A stretch of DNA of 64,000 bases from Sphingomonas insulae (GCF_010450875.1 NZ_CP048422.1:1321001-1385000), one strand, 5' to 3'; shown: positions 46,031 to 55,611, counted from the first letter of the stretch. The notes: a model not told the origin generated them from the sequence alone. Numbers and translations: made by a program.

Positions 46031-46044
46031 TATGTTGCAACATA
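46031..46044. promoter_or_regulatory. 14-bp perfect palindrome upstream of TonB receptor
   Basis: TATGTTGCAACATA is a perfect palindrome 33 bp before the start of the siderophore-type receptor. It overlaps the end of a -10-like TATGAT at 46026-46031, with a TTGCAT at 46005-46010 that gives a short 15-base spacing. A repressor bound here would block transcription. It does not match the Fur consensus as I know it. Confidence 0.55.
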
Positions 46045-46076
46045 ACTGATTGCGGCATTGCCGCTGTGGAGTAACG

Positions 46077-48170
46077 ATGTCCGTCAAAGCTGCCTTCCTT
46101 CCCGGTCGACGCGCGTCCGCGTTCGGCCTGGCGCTCGCTATCGGCGCGATGCCGTTCGCTGCCGACGCGCAAGAGGCGGAGGCCAATACGGAGACCGAGG
46201 AACGATCCGAGATCGTCGTGCTCGGCACCAGCAATCCGATCGATCGTACCCTGTCGTCCGGCCCCGTCACCGCCCGCATGTCGCAATCGAGCCGGTCGCT
46301 GGAACAGGACGTGCTGCGCGCGGCGGGTACCTATCGGCTCAGCGACGCGCTGGAGCTGGTCAGCGGCTTCAGCCAGCAGAACAATCGCGGCGGGGTGCTC
46401 GACAATTTCGCGATCCGCGGCTTTCTAGGCACGCCCGACGGCGGCGCCGAATATTATGTCGATGGCTTCGTCACCAATCGCGGCATGGCGCCGCCGCGCG
46501 ACCCGGCGACGATCGAACGGATCGAGGTGCTGAAGGGGCCGGCCGGCGCGGTGTTCGGCGACATCGACCCCGGCGGCCGCGTCAACATCGTTTCCAAGGT
46601 GCCACGTTTCGTCCCTTATGCCGGTGTCACCGCGACCGTCGGATCGTTCGGCACCCGCCGGGTCGAGATGGACGCGACCGGGCCGCTGACGGATACGCTC
46701 GCCGCGCGCATCGTCGTCGCGGCCGAGGACAGCGACGGGTGGCGCGACACGGTGACGTTGCAGCGGCGCATCGTTTCGCCGTCGCTGACCTGGCGGCCAA
46801 GCGACGCCGTCCGCCTGACCTATGTCGGGGAGGTTATGCGGTTCGACACGCCGTTCGATCGCGGCATCCCGGCGGTGGGCGACGACGCCAACGCGCTGCC
46901 GCGGTCGAATTATTATGGCGAACCGGCCAACGGCATCACCCGGTTCCGCAACGACCGGCACCAGCTGAACGGCCTTGCGCAACTGGGGCAGGGCTGGACG
47001 GTGAATGGCGGCGTGGTGTGGCGGACGGGTTCGCTGAAGGGCTTTTCGGCGGATCAGTCGCGGATCGTCGGCAATTCGGTGTGGCGCCAGCGTCGTTCGC
47101 GCGACTTTGCGGTCGACGATCTGGCGGCGCGGATCGAATTGGCCGGACAGGTCGGGCGCCACCGGCTGAGCATCGGCCTCAAGGGCTACCGGCTGCGTTA
47201 CGGCGAACGCTGGATGCGCCGTAACCCGACCGCGGCGATGCCCTATGCCGTCGACCTGTACGATCCGGCATCGAGCTATGGCGCGGTGGCGGCGCCGCTG
47301 CTGCCGTTCACCAACAACGACGAACGCCGCTGGGCCGTCACCCTGTACGTGCAGGACATGTGGAGCGTCACCGATCGCCTGACATTGGTCGGCGGCGCGC
47401 GGATCGATCCGTATCGCCAGACGATCGTCAACAACACGACGGGCGGGGTCGGCCGCATCGTCGAGGAACCCGTCAAGTTCCGGGCCGGCGCGCGCTATGC
47501 GGTGGACGACCACGTGTCCGTCCACGCCAATTGGGGCGAATCCTTCCTCCTCAATTCGGGTACCGGCCGGACCGGCGAAGGCTTCGCGCCGGAAGAGGCG
47601 CGCGGCTATGAGGTGGGCGTCGCCGGGCGCTGGGACGGGCTGGACGTCGGGATCACCTGGTTCGACATCGCGAAAAGCAACATCCTGACCACGGACCCCG
47701 TCGATGCCGGCTTCAACGCGCCGGTCGGGCGGCTCGACAGCCGCGGGATCGAGGCGGACGTGTCGCTGCGCCTCGCCCGCCGGTGGCAGGTGGTGGCCAA
47801 TTGCAGCTGGCTGCGTGCCCGCAACGACGACACCGGCTTTGCGACGACGGCGGTGCTCGGCGTGCCGGACCATGCCGGCACGCTCCTCGTCGTGCATCGC
47901 CTGCCGGTCGGCGCGCACATCTGGCAGGTGAGCGGCGGCGTCGCCTATGTCGGCGATCGCGCCGGATCGCTCGACGCGCGGCCGCTGGTGCTGCCGGCGT
48001 ACGTCAAGGCCAAGGCGGCGATCGAGGTGCCAGTGACGGAACGGCTGCGCGTCAGGCTGGAGGCGGACAATCTGTTCGACGCCCGCTATGCCGCGAGTTC
48101 GTACAGCCGCCTCTGGGTCTTTCCCGGTGCGCCGCGCACCGTGCGCGCCTCCGTGCGTGTCGAGCTGTGA
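46077..48170 (+). CDS. TonB-dependent siderophore-type receptor
   Basis: A 697-residue outer-membrane receptor. A signal peptide (about residues 1-32, ending AADAQ) is followed by a TonB box-like EIVVLG and the plug domain (GGVLDNFAIRGFLG, GGAEYYVDGFVTNRG, IERIEVLKGPAGAVFGDIDPGGRVNIVSK), then a 22-strand barrel ending VRASVRVEL. The motif set matches siderophore receptors. It could take up ferric siderophores or another iron chelate. The ATG at 46077 has tggag upstream. It is next to, but oriented away from, the pectin locus and may be independent of it. Confidence 0.9.
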   Translation: MSVKAAFLPGRRASAFGLALAIGAMPFAADAQEAEANTETEERSEIVVLGTSNPIDRTLSSGPVTARMSQSSRSLEQDVLRAAGTYRLSDALELVSGFSQQNNRGGVLDNFAIRGFLGTPDGGAEYYVDGFVTNRGMAPPRDPATIERIEVLKGPAGAVFGDIDPGGRVNIVSKVPRFVPYAGVTATVGSFGTRRVEMDATGPLTDTLAARIVVAAEDSDGWRDTVTLQRRIVSPSLTWRPSDAVRLTYVGEVMRFDTPFDRGIPAVGDDANALPRSNYYGEPANGITRFRNDRHQLNGLAQLGQGWTVNGGVVWRTGSLKGFSADQSRIVGNSVWRQRRSRDFAVDDLAARIELAGQVGRHRLSIGLKGYRLRYGERWMRRNPTAAMPYAVDLYDPASSYGAVAAPLLPFTNNDERRWAVTLYVQDMWSVTDRLTLVGGARIDPYRQTIVNNTTGGVGRIVEEPVKFRAGARYAVDDHVSVHANWGESFLLNSGTGRTGEGFAPEEARGYEVGVAGRWDGLDVGITWFDIAKSNILTTDPVDAGFNAPVGRLDSRGIEADVSLRLARRWQVVANCSWLRARNDDTGFATTAVLGVPDHAGTLLVVHRLPVGAHIWQVSGGVAYVGDRAGSLDARPLVLPAYVKAKAAIEVPVTERLRVRLEADNLFDARYAASSYSRLWVFPGAPRTVRASVRVEL

Positions 48171-48176
48171 CGGCGA

Positions 48177-49457
48177 TCATCCGCCGTCGCGGCGGCGCCA
48201 TTTGGCATAAGCGGTGGCGACCCCCGCGCCCGTGCCGCTGAACCAGGAATAGCCGTTGCGGCGTTCCAGGCTGACCGCGTTGACGTCGTCCTGGATCGAA
48301 CGGTCGCGATCGCCGAAGACCGGCGTCTGCCGGACCGGATCGTAGAAGCGCGCCCACAGCGGCGGCGCACCCGGCTGTTCGACCAGGCGGCGCCCGTCGG
48401 CGGCGTTGGCGGCGGTCCACGCGCGATCGTGCACGGCGTGGCCGGCGAACCAGGCGGCACCATCGACGATCGCCTGGCGCACCGCCGGCGACGGATCGGG
48501 TTGCTGCATCAGGAACCGCAGCACCGCGGCGCTTTCCGCGGTCGCAAGGGCGATCGGTTCGAAATTGCGCGCCGCCACCGGGCGGCGGGTCAGCGGATCA
48601 TATTGCTGCGCCCAGATCGTCCGCCGGCCATCGACGATCACCTGTGTGGTGAGCAACGTCGCGAGCGCCCGTGCCGCCGCCTCACCGGCCCGGGCGCGCA
48701 CCGCCGCCGGTACGAAACCATAGTCGCCGGTGCCCGCCGCGGCGCGCTGCAGCAGCGCGGTCGCCTTGATCATCGTATCGTCGTTGAGGGTCAGCGCATC
48801 GTGATAGCCGCCCTGTAACGGATAGACCTGAGGCCAGCCGCCCGATGGAAATTCGGCCGCGAACAGATAGTCGAGGCCCTTCAGGAAGGCGGCGCGATAC
48901 CGGTCGCCACCGGCGCCCGGCCGGCCGGCCTGCGCACGCGCCAGGAACGCCATCTCGGTGGTGGTCGCGTCATTGTCCAGCGTGCCGACGAAGCTCCACC
49001 CGCCGGCGAGGTCGGCGGCGGCGTAGGTGCCGGCCTTGCTGTCGAAGGGCAGGTACATCTGGCCCGGCGCGCGGGACGGGCCGCTGCGATCCTGATTCTT
49101 GCCCCAGCCGCCCGTCGGCGTCTGGAAGCTGACGATATTATTGGCGATCTCCCGTGCCGCATCGCCGGCGTACCAGCCGGCGTCGCGATCGAGCGGCATC
49201 GACGCCGTCTTGCCCTCCGGCGGGGGCGGCGGGATCGTCGCGAGACCGCGCCGCTCGGCCGCCAGCGCCGCCTTGTCGCGGGCCATCGCTGCGGTCGATC
49301 GTGCGATATAGTCCGCCCAGGTGCGGCGCGCGGTCGGCGCCAGACCGCTCAACCGTTCGGCGGTCAGTGACGGCGGCGGCGTCATATGGCCGACCACAGC
49401 GGCGGCGACGGGCATCGCGACGGTCGCCATCACGCATGCCAGGAACGCGGTCCTCAT
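48177..49457 (-). CDS. Pectate lyase, polysaccharide lyase family 10
   Basis: A 426-residue exported lyase that cleaves polygalacturonate by beta-elimination. A Sec signal (MRTAFLACVMATVAMPVAAA) precedes a linker and an (alpha/alpha) PL10 domain with IVSFQTPTGGWGKNQDRS, TTTEMAFLARA, FPSGGWPQVYPLQGGYHDALTLNDDTM and WAQQYDPLTRRPVAARNFEP. The C-terminal WARFYDPVRQTPVFGDRDRSIQDDVNAVSLERRNGYSWF is typical of the family. It is divergent from the pectin methylesterase, with an ACCGGT palindrome in the 146-bp gap. Confidence 0.93.
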   Translation of the reverse strand: MRTAFLACVMATVAMPVAAAVVGHMTPPPSLTAERLSGLAPTARRTWADYIARSTAAMARDKAALAAERRGLATIPPPPPEGKTASMPLDRDAGWYAGDAAREIANNIVSFQTPTGGWGKNQDRSGPSRAPGQMYLPFDSKAGTYAAADLAGGWSFVGTLDNDATTTEMAFLARAQAGRPGAGGDRYRAAFLKGLDYLFAAEFPSGGWPQVYPLQGGYHDALTLNDDTMIKATALLQRAAAGTGDYGFVPAAVRARAGEAAARALATLLTTQVIVDGRRTIWAQQYDPLTRRPVAARNFEPIALATAESAAVLRFLMQQPDPSPAVRQAIVDGAAWFAGHAVHDRAWTAANAADGRRLVEQPGAPPLWARFYDPVRQTPVFGDRDRSIQDDVNAVSLERRNGYSWFSGTGAGVATAYAKWRRRDGG

Positions 49458-49507
49458 AGCTCGATCCTCTCTGTTCGTTATTGTTGCGATACCATCCTGA
49501 CACCCGG

Positions 49508-49521
49508 TGACACCGGTATCA
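49508..49521. promoter_or_regulatory. LacI-type operator candidate 1 (pectin locus)
   Basis: TGACACCGGTATCA is a 14-bp palindrome with one mismatched pair, lying between the divergent PL10 lyase and CE8 esterase genes. Palindromes around ACCGGT are typical of LacI-family regulators (the E. coli GntR site ATGTTACCGGTAACAT has the same core). A near-identical site lies at 49746-49761. Another inverted repeat, ttagc-N6-gctaa, is at 49551-49566. Confidence 0.65.
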
Positions 49522-49603
49522 ATAAAAGCTTGCGCGTTCCGGCGAATCGATTAGCTTTATCGCTAACATCAGAGTCCTACAGGACCGGTGCACAGGAGGG
49601 GGT

Positions 49604-50677
49604 ATGGCAGGCAACCACAGCTCACATCAACGGGTTACCGTTTCACGCAGAGCACTTATGCTGGGCGGCGCGATGTCGGCAGGGATGTCGATCGTTCCCG
49701 GACTGGCCGAGGCTGCGGTGCCTGCACGCCTCCATGTCACCGGAAATGATACCGGTATCATGACAATCGACGCGGCGTTGCGACAGGCATCGTTGCTGCC
49801 CGCGCCGGTGGTGATCGCGGTCGAACCGGGCATCTACCGCGAAAAGCTGCACGTGACCGTTCCCGGCGTGACGCTCGTCGCGACGCGGCCGGGCGTGGTG
49901 ATCGTCAACGGTGCGGCGGCGGGGCATCGATCACCGGACGGCCGGCCGTGGGGCACCGGGCGGACGGCGACGCTGACGATCGACGCGCCCGACGTCACGC
50001 TGCGCGGCCTGACCATCCGCAACGACTTCGACTATATCGCCGACACCGTCAGCCAGGCCAGCGGCGGCGCCCAGGCCGTCGCCCTGATGATCGCGCGGAC
50101 GGCCGACCGGGTGCTGGTCGAGAATTGCGGTATCGAGGGCTATCAGGACACGCTGTACGTCAACGCGCGTGCGGCCTTCCGGCGCTGCCGGATCGTCGGC
50201 GGGGTCGATTTCATCTTCGGCAATGCCGCGGCGCTGTTCCGGCATTGCGACATCGTCACGCGATACGTGCCGAACGCGATCGACAGCGGCTTCATCGCCG
50301 CGCCGAGCACGCTGGCGACGGACCGGTTCGGCCTGGTGTTCGACCGTTGCCACGTCACGCGCGAAGCCGGCGTGCCGGATGGATCGACCTGGCTGGGGCG
50401 GCCGTGGCGCGCCGGCGGGAACATGGCGATCCTGGGCACGGCCGCCTTCCTGCGCTGTCGCCTGGACGGGCATATCAAGGCGGCGGGGTGGACGGAGATG
50501 GGGTTCACCGATCCCGCAGGCGTCCGCCGGATGCTGACACCGCAGGAGGCGCGACTATTCGAATGGGGATCGCGCGGACCCGGCGCGGCACCGGCCGCAC
50601 CGACCCGCCGGATGCTGAGCGATGCAGAGGCCGCCGGCTACACGCCCGACGCAATTCTACAAGGCTGGGTTCCATGA
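49604..50677 (+). CDS. Pectin methylesterase, carbohydrate esterase family 8
   Basis: A 357-residue exported pectinesterase that removes methyl groups from homogalacturonan. The N-terminus has a Tat-like signal (SRRALMLGGAMSAG). The family signatures are present in order: QAVALMI, GYQDTLYVNARAAF with a catalytic aspartate, GGVDFIFGNAAALF with the second aspartate, and STWLGRPWR. The start at 49604 has caggaggg upstream. It overlaps the TonB receptor frame by its TGA at 50675-50677. A perfect ACCGGT palindrome lies inside the coding region around codons 48-53. Confidence 0.94.
   Translation: MAGNHSSHQRVTVSRRALMLGGAMSAGMSIVPGLAEAAVPARLHVTGNDTGIMTIDAALRQASLLPAPVVIAVEPGIYREKLHVTVPGVTLVATRPGVVIVNGAAAGHRSPDGRPWGTGRTATLTIDAPDVTLRGLTIRNDFDYIADTVSQASGGAQAVALMIARTADRVLVENCGIEGYQDTLYVNARAAFRRCRIVGGVDFIFGNAAALFRHCDIVTRYVPNAIDSGFIAAPSTLATDRFGLVFDRCHVTREAGVPDGSTWLGRPWRAGGNMAILGTAAFLRCRLDGHIKAAGWTEMGFTDPAGVRRMLTPQEARLFEWGSRGPGAAPAAPTRRMLSDAEAAGYTPDAILQGWVP
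49746..49761. promoter_or_regulatory. LacI-type operator candidate 2, inside the pectinesterase gene
   Basis: ATGATACCGGTATCAT is a perfect 16-bp palindrome lying 142 bp inside the CE8 coding sequence, where it encodes part of GNDTGIM just after the signal peptide. It shares the core of the intergenic site at 49508. The centres are 239 bp apart, near a whole number of helical turns, which would permit repression by looping. Confidence 0.65.
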
Positions 50678-50706
50678 GCTCTCCAGCCACATCATGGGAG
50701 ATGGGG

Positions 50707-53700
50707 ATGACGTACAAGACGACGGCGCTGACACGGGTCGGCGCTTCGCTGGGGGCGATCGCGCTCGCGAGCCTGTTCGCGGGCACGGCGGGCGCGCAGG
50801 TCCAGGCACCGGCCGCCGCGGTGCCGGCGCAGCAACAGCAGCAGCCGGTGGTGCCAGGATCGGACCCCGCGGTGGATACCAGCGGCAACCCGACCCTGAC
50901 GCCCGCACCCGATGGACCGTCGCGCGCCAACGATACCGGCCCGGACACCACGCAGACCGCCGCGACCGCGGGTGAGGCGAATGGCGAGGATTCCGCGCAG
51001 GATATCGTCGTCACCGGCTTTCGCGCGTCGATCCAGAGCTCGCTCAACGACAAGCGCTATTCGGATGTCCAGATCGATGCGATCAATGCGCAGGACATCG
51101 CCGACTTTCCCGATGCCAACCTGGCCGAATCGCTCCAGCGCCTGCCGGGCGTGTCGATCGACCGCGACAACGGCGAAGGGCGCGGCATCACCGTGCGTGG
51201 CCTTGGCGGCGACTTCAACCGCACGCGCCTCAACGGGATCGAGGCGCTGTCGACGGCGGGGTCCAACGACGCCGGCACCAGTCCCAACCGCAGCCGCTCG
51301 TTCGACTATTCGACCTTCGCATCGGAATTGTTCAGTTCGCTGAAGGTGCAGAAGACGCCATCGGCGGAGACCGACGAAGGGTCGCTCGGTGCGACGATCG
51401 ACCTGGAGACCGGCCGCCCGTTCGACTTCAAGGGGACGCGGATCGGCGGATCGGCGACCGCCAGCTACAACGAGAACAGCAAGAAGACGAATCCACGCCT
51501 CGCCGGGCTCGCCTCGTTCCGCTTCGGCGCGGACAAGCGGATGGGGTTCCTGTTTTCGGGGGCGTATAACAAGACGGTCAACGTCATCGACCAGTATAAC
51601 CGCGGCGTCGGGGCGTCCGATTACCTGTATCGCAGCAGCCAGTTCGTCGGCGAAGGCACGCCGCAGCGCGCCGGTTTCTCGGCGCCGGTCGGCACGATCA
51701 ATTATGCCAATCCAGATGCCACTGCGTTCCAGACGGGGTCAGACCCGGTCGCCTATGCCAAGCTGTATCCCGGCGCGCCGTACAACACGCCCGGCCGGTT
51801 CGACGATTCGACGGTGCGCATTCCGGCGCTGCCAGCGCTTACCCACCAGGTGGTGCGCAACCAGCGCCTGGGCCTGACCGGCGCGTATCAATGGGATGTC
51901 ACCGACAAGACGCGGCTGTCGATCGATGGCCTGTATTCGCGCTTCCACAACGAAAGCGAGAACAACCAGCTGTCGCCCGTCGGGCTGAACCGCAACAACA
52001 CCAACGCTGCCTATAACACCGCCAACGGCCGCCTGACGCCGACGGCGGCGCGGGCCGCCTATCCCGGTCTCTGCACGCCGTCGGCCGGCAGCGCGATCAC
52101 CGTGGCGCAGGATTGCGGACAGGCGACCTATGGCACGACGCCGGCCTTCGCCACCGCGTTCGACGCGCAGGGCCGGCTGGTGTCGTCGGTGCTGGGGTCG
52201 GCGGCGGTCGTCCCGGGCGCGGTCAGCCCGACCAACGCCAACATCTTCTCGACCAACCCGTTCAACCTCGATCCCTATGATTATTACAACAATCCCAATT
52301 CGGTGGGGTACATCCCGTCCAGCAACGGCCTTGCCTATCGCGGGCAATTGATCGGGCGCCCCGGCGTCGACGTGCTCGATGCCAACGTCACCAACGGGCT
52401 GGCCGATTACCTGAAGCTGCGCAACGTCGATATGCGCTCTGCCGTCGACTATAGCGAATACACCACCAAGTTCTGGCAGGGGACCGCGCGCCTCGATCAC
52501 GAATTCACCGACAATTTTAAAATGACGGCAATCTATGGCCAGTCGAAATCGGTGAATTACTCGACCGGGCTGCTCGTCGAATTCAATCGCATGGATTCGC
52601 CGCAGACCTTTACCTTCGACGATCGCGCCGGTGGTCAGATGCCGTTGATGGATTTCGGGTTCGACGTCGCCGATCCCGCCAACTGGCAGACGGTGAAGGG
52701 CTTTTCGGCGATCCGCCACTACGAACGCTACGTCCGCAACACCTATGAGGCGATCCGCGCCGATTTCGACTGGCGGGTGAACGACCAGTTCAACATCGGC
52801 TTCGGCGGCACGCTGCGCCGCTTCGGCTTCGCGACGTCGCAGGGCGAACGCAACATCGACACGCTCAACCCGACGTTGCTGGAAGCGGGATCGACCACGG
52901 CGGCGAACAGCAAGGTCGTGCCGTTCGGGCAGGGGCTGCAAACCCCCGCCGGCACCGTGTCGAGCTTCCTCGTCCCCGACCTCGACAAGTTCAACAACCT
53001 GCTCGGCTTCCAGTGCGACTGCATCAACAAATACGGCGACTGGCGCCTGACCACGAAGCGCAATGGCGGGTCGGCGAATTTCGGCGTCGATGAATATGAC
53101 AAGGGCCTGTACCTGCAGTTCGACTTCAACACCGAGATCTTCGGCAGGTCGCTGCGCGGCAATGCGGGGACGCGCGTCGCCTTCACCGGCGTCCGGTCGA
53201 CCGGCACGTCGCAGGCCGGGCGGCCGATCATCGGCAGGAACGACTATACCGACTGGCTGCCGTCGCTGAACCTCAATTACGAGATTATCCCGAACCTGAT
53301 CCTGCGCCTCGGCGCGTCCAAGGTGATGGCACGGCCGTTGCTCGGCAACCTGTCGCCGACGATCACCTCGATCTCGATCCCCAGCAACGGCGACAATCAG
53401 GGCGCCTCGTTCACCATCGGCAACCCGCAGCTGGCGCCGTTCCGGTCGAGCAACATCGACCTCAGCGCGGAATGGTATTTCACGCGCAGCAGCCTGTTGT
53501 CGGTCGCCGCGTTCAAGAAGGATATCGCCAACTTCCCGCAGACGGTGCTGTTCGCGGCGCCGCTGTCGCAATTCGTCGACGACGCCACCCGCCAGGCGAT
53601 CCGCGCGCAATATACCAACGTCAACCAGCTGGCGTATCTGGACGCGAACAACCCCTTCATCGCGCGCCAGTATCGCGATGCGCCCGGCGGGTACATCAAG

Positions 53701-54273
53701 GGGCTGGAATTCAATTTCCAGCAGAACCTCACCTTCCTGCCCTGGGCGTTCCGCAACCTCGGCGTGCTGTTCAACTACACCCACATCAAGTCGGAGCTGA
53801 ACTACATCCTCGATCCCGGCGCGGTCAGCGGCACCGGCGTGCAGACGCGGCCGCAAGTGCTGGGCAAGGGACCGTTCCTGGGCGTGTCGCCCGATGCGAT
53901 CAACGCGACGCTGTTCTACGAGAACAAGGCGTTCCGCGCCCGCGTGTCGGTAGCGCAGCGCACCGGCTACAGCACGGCCTATCCGCTGGCGGCTGGGTCG
54001 TGCAGCCCCGGCCTCACCACGATCGGCAGCGGCACGGTAGAGACGGTCGGCTGCGATAGCCCGCTGATCAACGATTTCGCCTTCAGCCGGTCGACCACCA
54101 ACGTCGATGCCTCGATCAACGTCAACCTGATGAAGGGGCTCTCGATCTCCGCAGAAGGGCTCAACCTCACCAACCAGACCAGCAACCGCTACGCCTATGA
54201 CGGGCAGGAGGCGGTGTCTCAATACGGCAGTTCGGGGCGCGTCTATCGCGTCGGTGCCCGCTTCAGCTTCTAG
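50707..54273 (+). CDS. TonB-dependent receptor of the pectin-utilisation locus
   Basis: A 1,188-residue outer-membrane receptor in the large sphingomonad/Xanthomonas sugar-receptor class. It has a signal peptide (GAIALASLFAGTAGAQ), a Gln/Pro-rich region (residues 30-80), a TonB box DIVVTG, the plug (FPDANLAESLQRLPGVSIDRDNGEGRGITVRGLGGDFNRTRLNG), and a barrel ending VYRVGARFSF. It probably imports oligogalacturonides or rhamnogalacturonan oligomers. The start at 50707 has gggagatgggg upstream; ATGs at 50674 (overlapping the esterase stop) and 50701 are in frame too. Confidence 0.92.
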   Translation: MTYKTTALTRVGASLGAIALASLFAGTAGAQVQAPAAAVPAQQQQQPVVPGSDPAVDTSGNPTLTPAPDGPSRANDTGPDTTQTAATAGEANGEDSAQDIVVTGFRASIQSSLNDKRYSDVQIDAINAQDIADFPDANLAESLQRLPGVSIDRDNGEGRGITVRGLGGDFNRTRLNGIEALSTAGSNDAGTSPNRSRSFDYSTFASELFSSLKVQKTPSAETDEGSLGATIDLETGRPFDFKGTRIGGSATASYNENSKKTNPRLAGLASFRFGADKRMGFLFSGAYNKTVNVIDQYNRGVGASDYLYRSSQFVGEGTPQRAGFSAPVGTINYANPDATAFQTGSDPVAYAKLYPGAPYNTPGRFDDSTVRIPALPALTHQVVRNQRLGLTGAYQWDVTDKTRLSIDGLYSRFHNESENNQLSPVGLNRNNTNAAYNTANGRLTPTAARAAYPGLCTPSAGSAITVAQDCGQATYGTTPAFATAFDAQGRLVSSVLGSAAVVPGAVSPTNANIFSTNPFNLDPYDYYNNPNSVGYIPSSNGLAYRGQLIGRPGVDVLDANVTNGLADYLKLRNVDMRSAVDYSEYTTKFWQGTARLDHEFTDNFKMTAIYGQSKSVNYSTGLLVEFNRMDSPQTFTFDDRAGGQMPLMDFGFDVADPANWQTVKGFSAIRHYERYVRNTYEAIRADFDWRVNDQFNIGFGGTLRRFGFATSQGERNIDTLNPTLLEAGSTTAANSKVVPFGQGLQTPAGTVSSFLVPDLDKFNNLLGFQCDCINKYGDWRLTTKRNGGSANFGVDEYDKGLYLQFDFNTEIFGRSLRGNAGTRVAFTGVRSTGTSQAGRPIIGRNDYTDWLPSLNLNYEIIPNLILRLGASKVMARPLLGNLSPTITSISIPSNGDNQGASFTIGNPQLAPFRSSNIDLSAEWYFTRSSLLSVAAFKKDIANFPQTVLFAAPLSQFVDDATRQAIRAQYTNVNQLAYLDANNPFIARQYRDAPGGYIKGLEFNFQQNLTFLPWAFRNLGVLFNYTHIKSELNYILDPGAVSGTGVQTRPQVLGKGPFLGVSPDAINATLFYENKAFRARVSVAQRTGYSTAYPLAAGSCSPGLTTIGSGTVETVGCDSPLINDFAFSRSTTNVDASINVNLMKGLSISAEGLNLTNQTSNRYAYDGQEAVSQYGSSGRVYRVGARFSF

Positions 54274-54303
54274 CTGCCTCCATCTCCCCGGGGGCTCCTC
54301 CGG

Positions 54304-54337
54304 CCCCGCGCGGCGGCGACGTGACGCGGGGCTATTT
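54304..54337 (+). terminator. Hairpin between the TonB receptor and GH43 genes
   Basis: A 7-bp stem (ccccgcg / cgcgggg) with a 14-base loop followed by ctatttt lies 31 bp past the receptor stop. It could terminate or attenuate transcription into the downstream glycosidase operon, lowering its level relative to the receptor. Confidence 0.6.
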
Positions 54338-54357
54338 TGTTCGAAAGGGTGATCGGC

Positions 54358-55611
54358 ATGAAACGACGCCATGTTCTGATCGGCGGACTCGCATTGGCGG
54401 GCGATACGGTGGCGCGGGCGCTGGTGCAGGCGGCACCGGCTTACGGTCCCGCACCGCTGCCCGGCACGACCCGCGCCGTGGACGCCGACGACAGCGGCCG
54501 GATCGTGCCGCCGCCGCCGCGCGGCTATTGGCGGTTCAGCGGAACGAGCGGTCCCGGTCGTCGCGCCACGGCGGCGAGCGCGAGCGGCGGCTGGACCAGC
54601 GGCATGCCCGACGTCCGCTACAAGGGGCCGGGCCGGCCGGCGTATCCGGTCGCGCCGTGGCACGACGCCGATGCCGGCACCGCGGTGACGGCGGGGCTGC
54701 TGCCGCGCATCCGCCCCCTGCACGACGTGCACATTCGCGACACGATCGTCTGCCCCGGCGGCGATGGCTATTATTACATGACCGGATCGACCGGGGACAA
54801 CATCTGGGCGGTCAACGACGGGGTCGAGCTGTGGCGGTCGAAGGACCTCGACAGCTGGGACTATCGCGGCCTCGTCTGGAGCATCGAGCGCGACGGGGTG
54901 TGGGAGAAGGCGTGGCGGATGCGCGCCGGCGTGCCGTTCCGCGCGCTGTGGGCGCCGGAAATCCATTTCATCCGGGGCAATTATTATATCTGCCATTCGA
55001 TCAGCCGCGCCGGCCTCGCCATCCTGAAGAGCACCAGCGGCAAGGCGGAGGGGCCGTACGTCCACGCCTTTTCGCCAGGCGCGCCGATCCGCCGCAGCAT
55101 CGATGCGACGCTGTTCGACGACGGCGAGGCGGTGTGGCTGACCTATGGCTCGGCGAGCGAGATCGTCCGGCTGAAGGACGATCTGTCCGGCCTGGCGGGC
55201 GCATGGACGCCGATGACCGCGACCGAATGGGACAATGATCCGCGCCACCACCGCAGTCCGTGCGGGCCGGAGGGGTGCCGCAAGTTCGGTTATGAAGGCG
55301 CGACGATGTTCCGCCGCGACGGCGTCTATTACCTCGGCGTCGTCGACCGGTACGAGGGGCGCTATTCGTTCCGCATCTGGATGAGCGACGCGCCCACCGG
55401 GCCATGGCGCGAACCGCACGAGGGCGCGCCGTGCTGCGGCGGCGGCAACATCTTCCGCGACCGGCAGGGCCGCTGGTGGCAGACCTTCTTCGGCAACGAT
55501 GAGGCGAGCCACTTTCGCGAAAAGCCCGGCATCGTCCGCATCGATTTCGATGCGCGCGGCCATGTCGTCGTCCACCGCGACCAGCCTTTCAGAATCCAGG
55601 AGCCAGCATGA
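54358..55611 (+). CDS. Exported GH43-type glycoside hydrolase
   Basis: A 417-residue exported five-blade beta-propeller enzyme. The N-terminus is a short Tat-like signal (MKRRHVLIGGLALAG). The catalytic domain from about residue 118 has DVHIRDTIVCPGGDGYYYMTGS, an ALWAPEIHFIRGNYYICHS-type second motif and IDATLFDDGEAVWLTYGS. These match GH43-related arabinosidase/xylosidase/galactosidase enzymes, although the first Asp is not in the classic HRDPDI form. The ATG at 54358 has gaaaggg upstream. It is coupled by ATGA to the next gene and probably trims side chains of pectin. Confidence 0.8.
   Translation: MKRRHVLIGGLALAGDTVARALVQAAPAYGPAPLPGTTRAVDADDSGRIVPPPPRGYWRFSGTSGPGRRATAASASGGWTSGMPDVRYKGPGRPAYPVAPWHDADAGTAVTAGLLPRIRPLHDVHIRDTIVCPGGDGYYYMTGSTGDNIWAVNDGVELWRSKDLDSWDYRGLVWSIERDGVWEKAWRMRAGVPFRALWAPEIHFIRGNYYICHSISRAGLAILKSTSGKAEGPYVHAFSPGAPIRRSIDATLFDDGEAVWLTYGSASEIVRLKDDLSGLAGAWTPMTATEWDNDPRHHRSPCGPEGCRKFGYEGATMFRRDGVYYLGVVDRYEGRYSFRIWMSDAPTGPWREPHEGAPCCGGGNIFRDRQGRWWQTFFGNDEASHFREKPGIVRIDFDARGHVVVHRDQPFRIQEPA

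Noticed and set aside
46050..46076. Upstream ATG at 46050 as the start of the siderophore receptor
   Set aside because: It adds nine residues before the signal peptide and lies next to the operator-like palindrome; the ATG at 46077 has a ribosome site and gives a normal signal.
51739..55575. Minus-strand open frame of 1,278 codons opposite the TonB receptor and GH43 genes
   Set aside because: Same antisense effect; the plus-strand genes carry TonB, signal and catalytic motifs.
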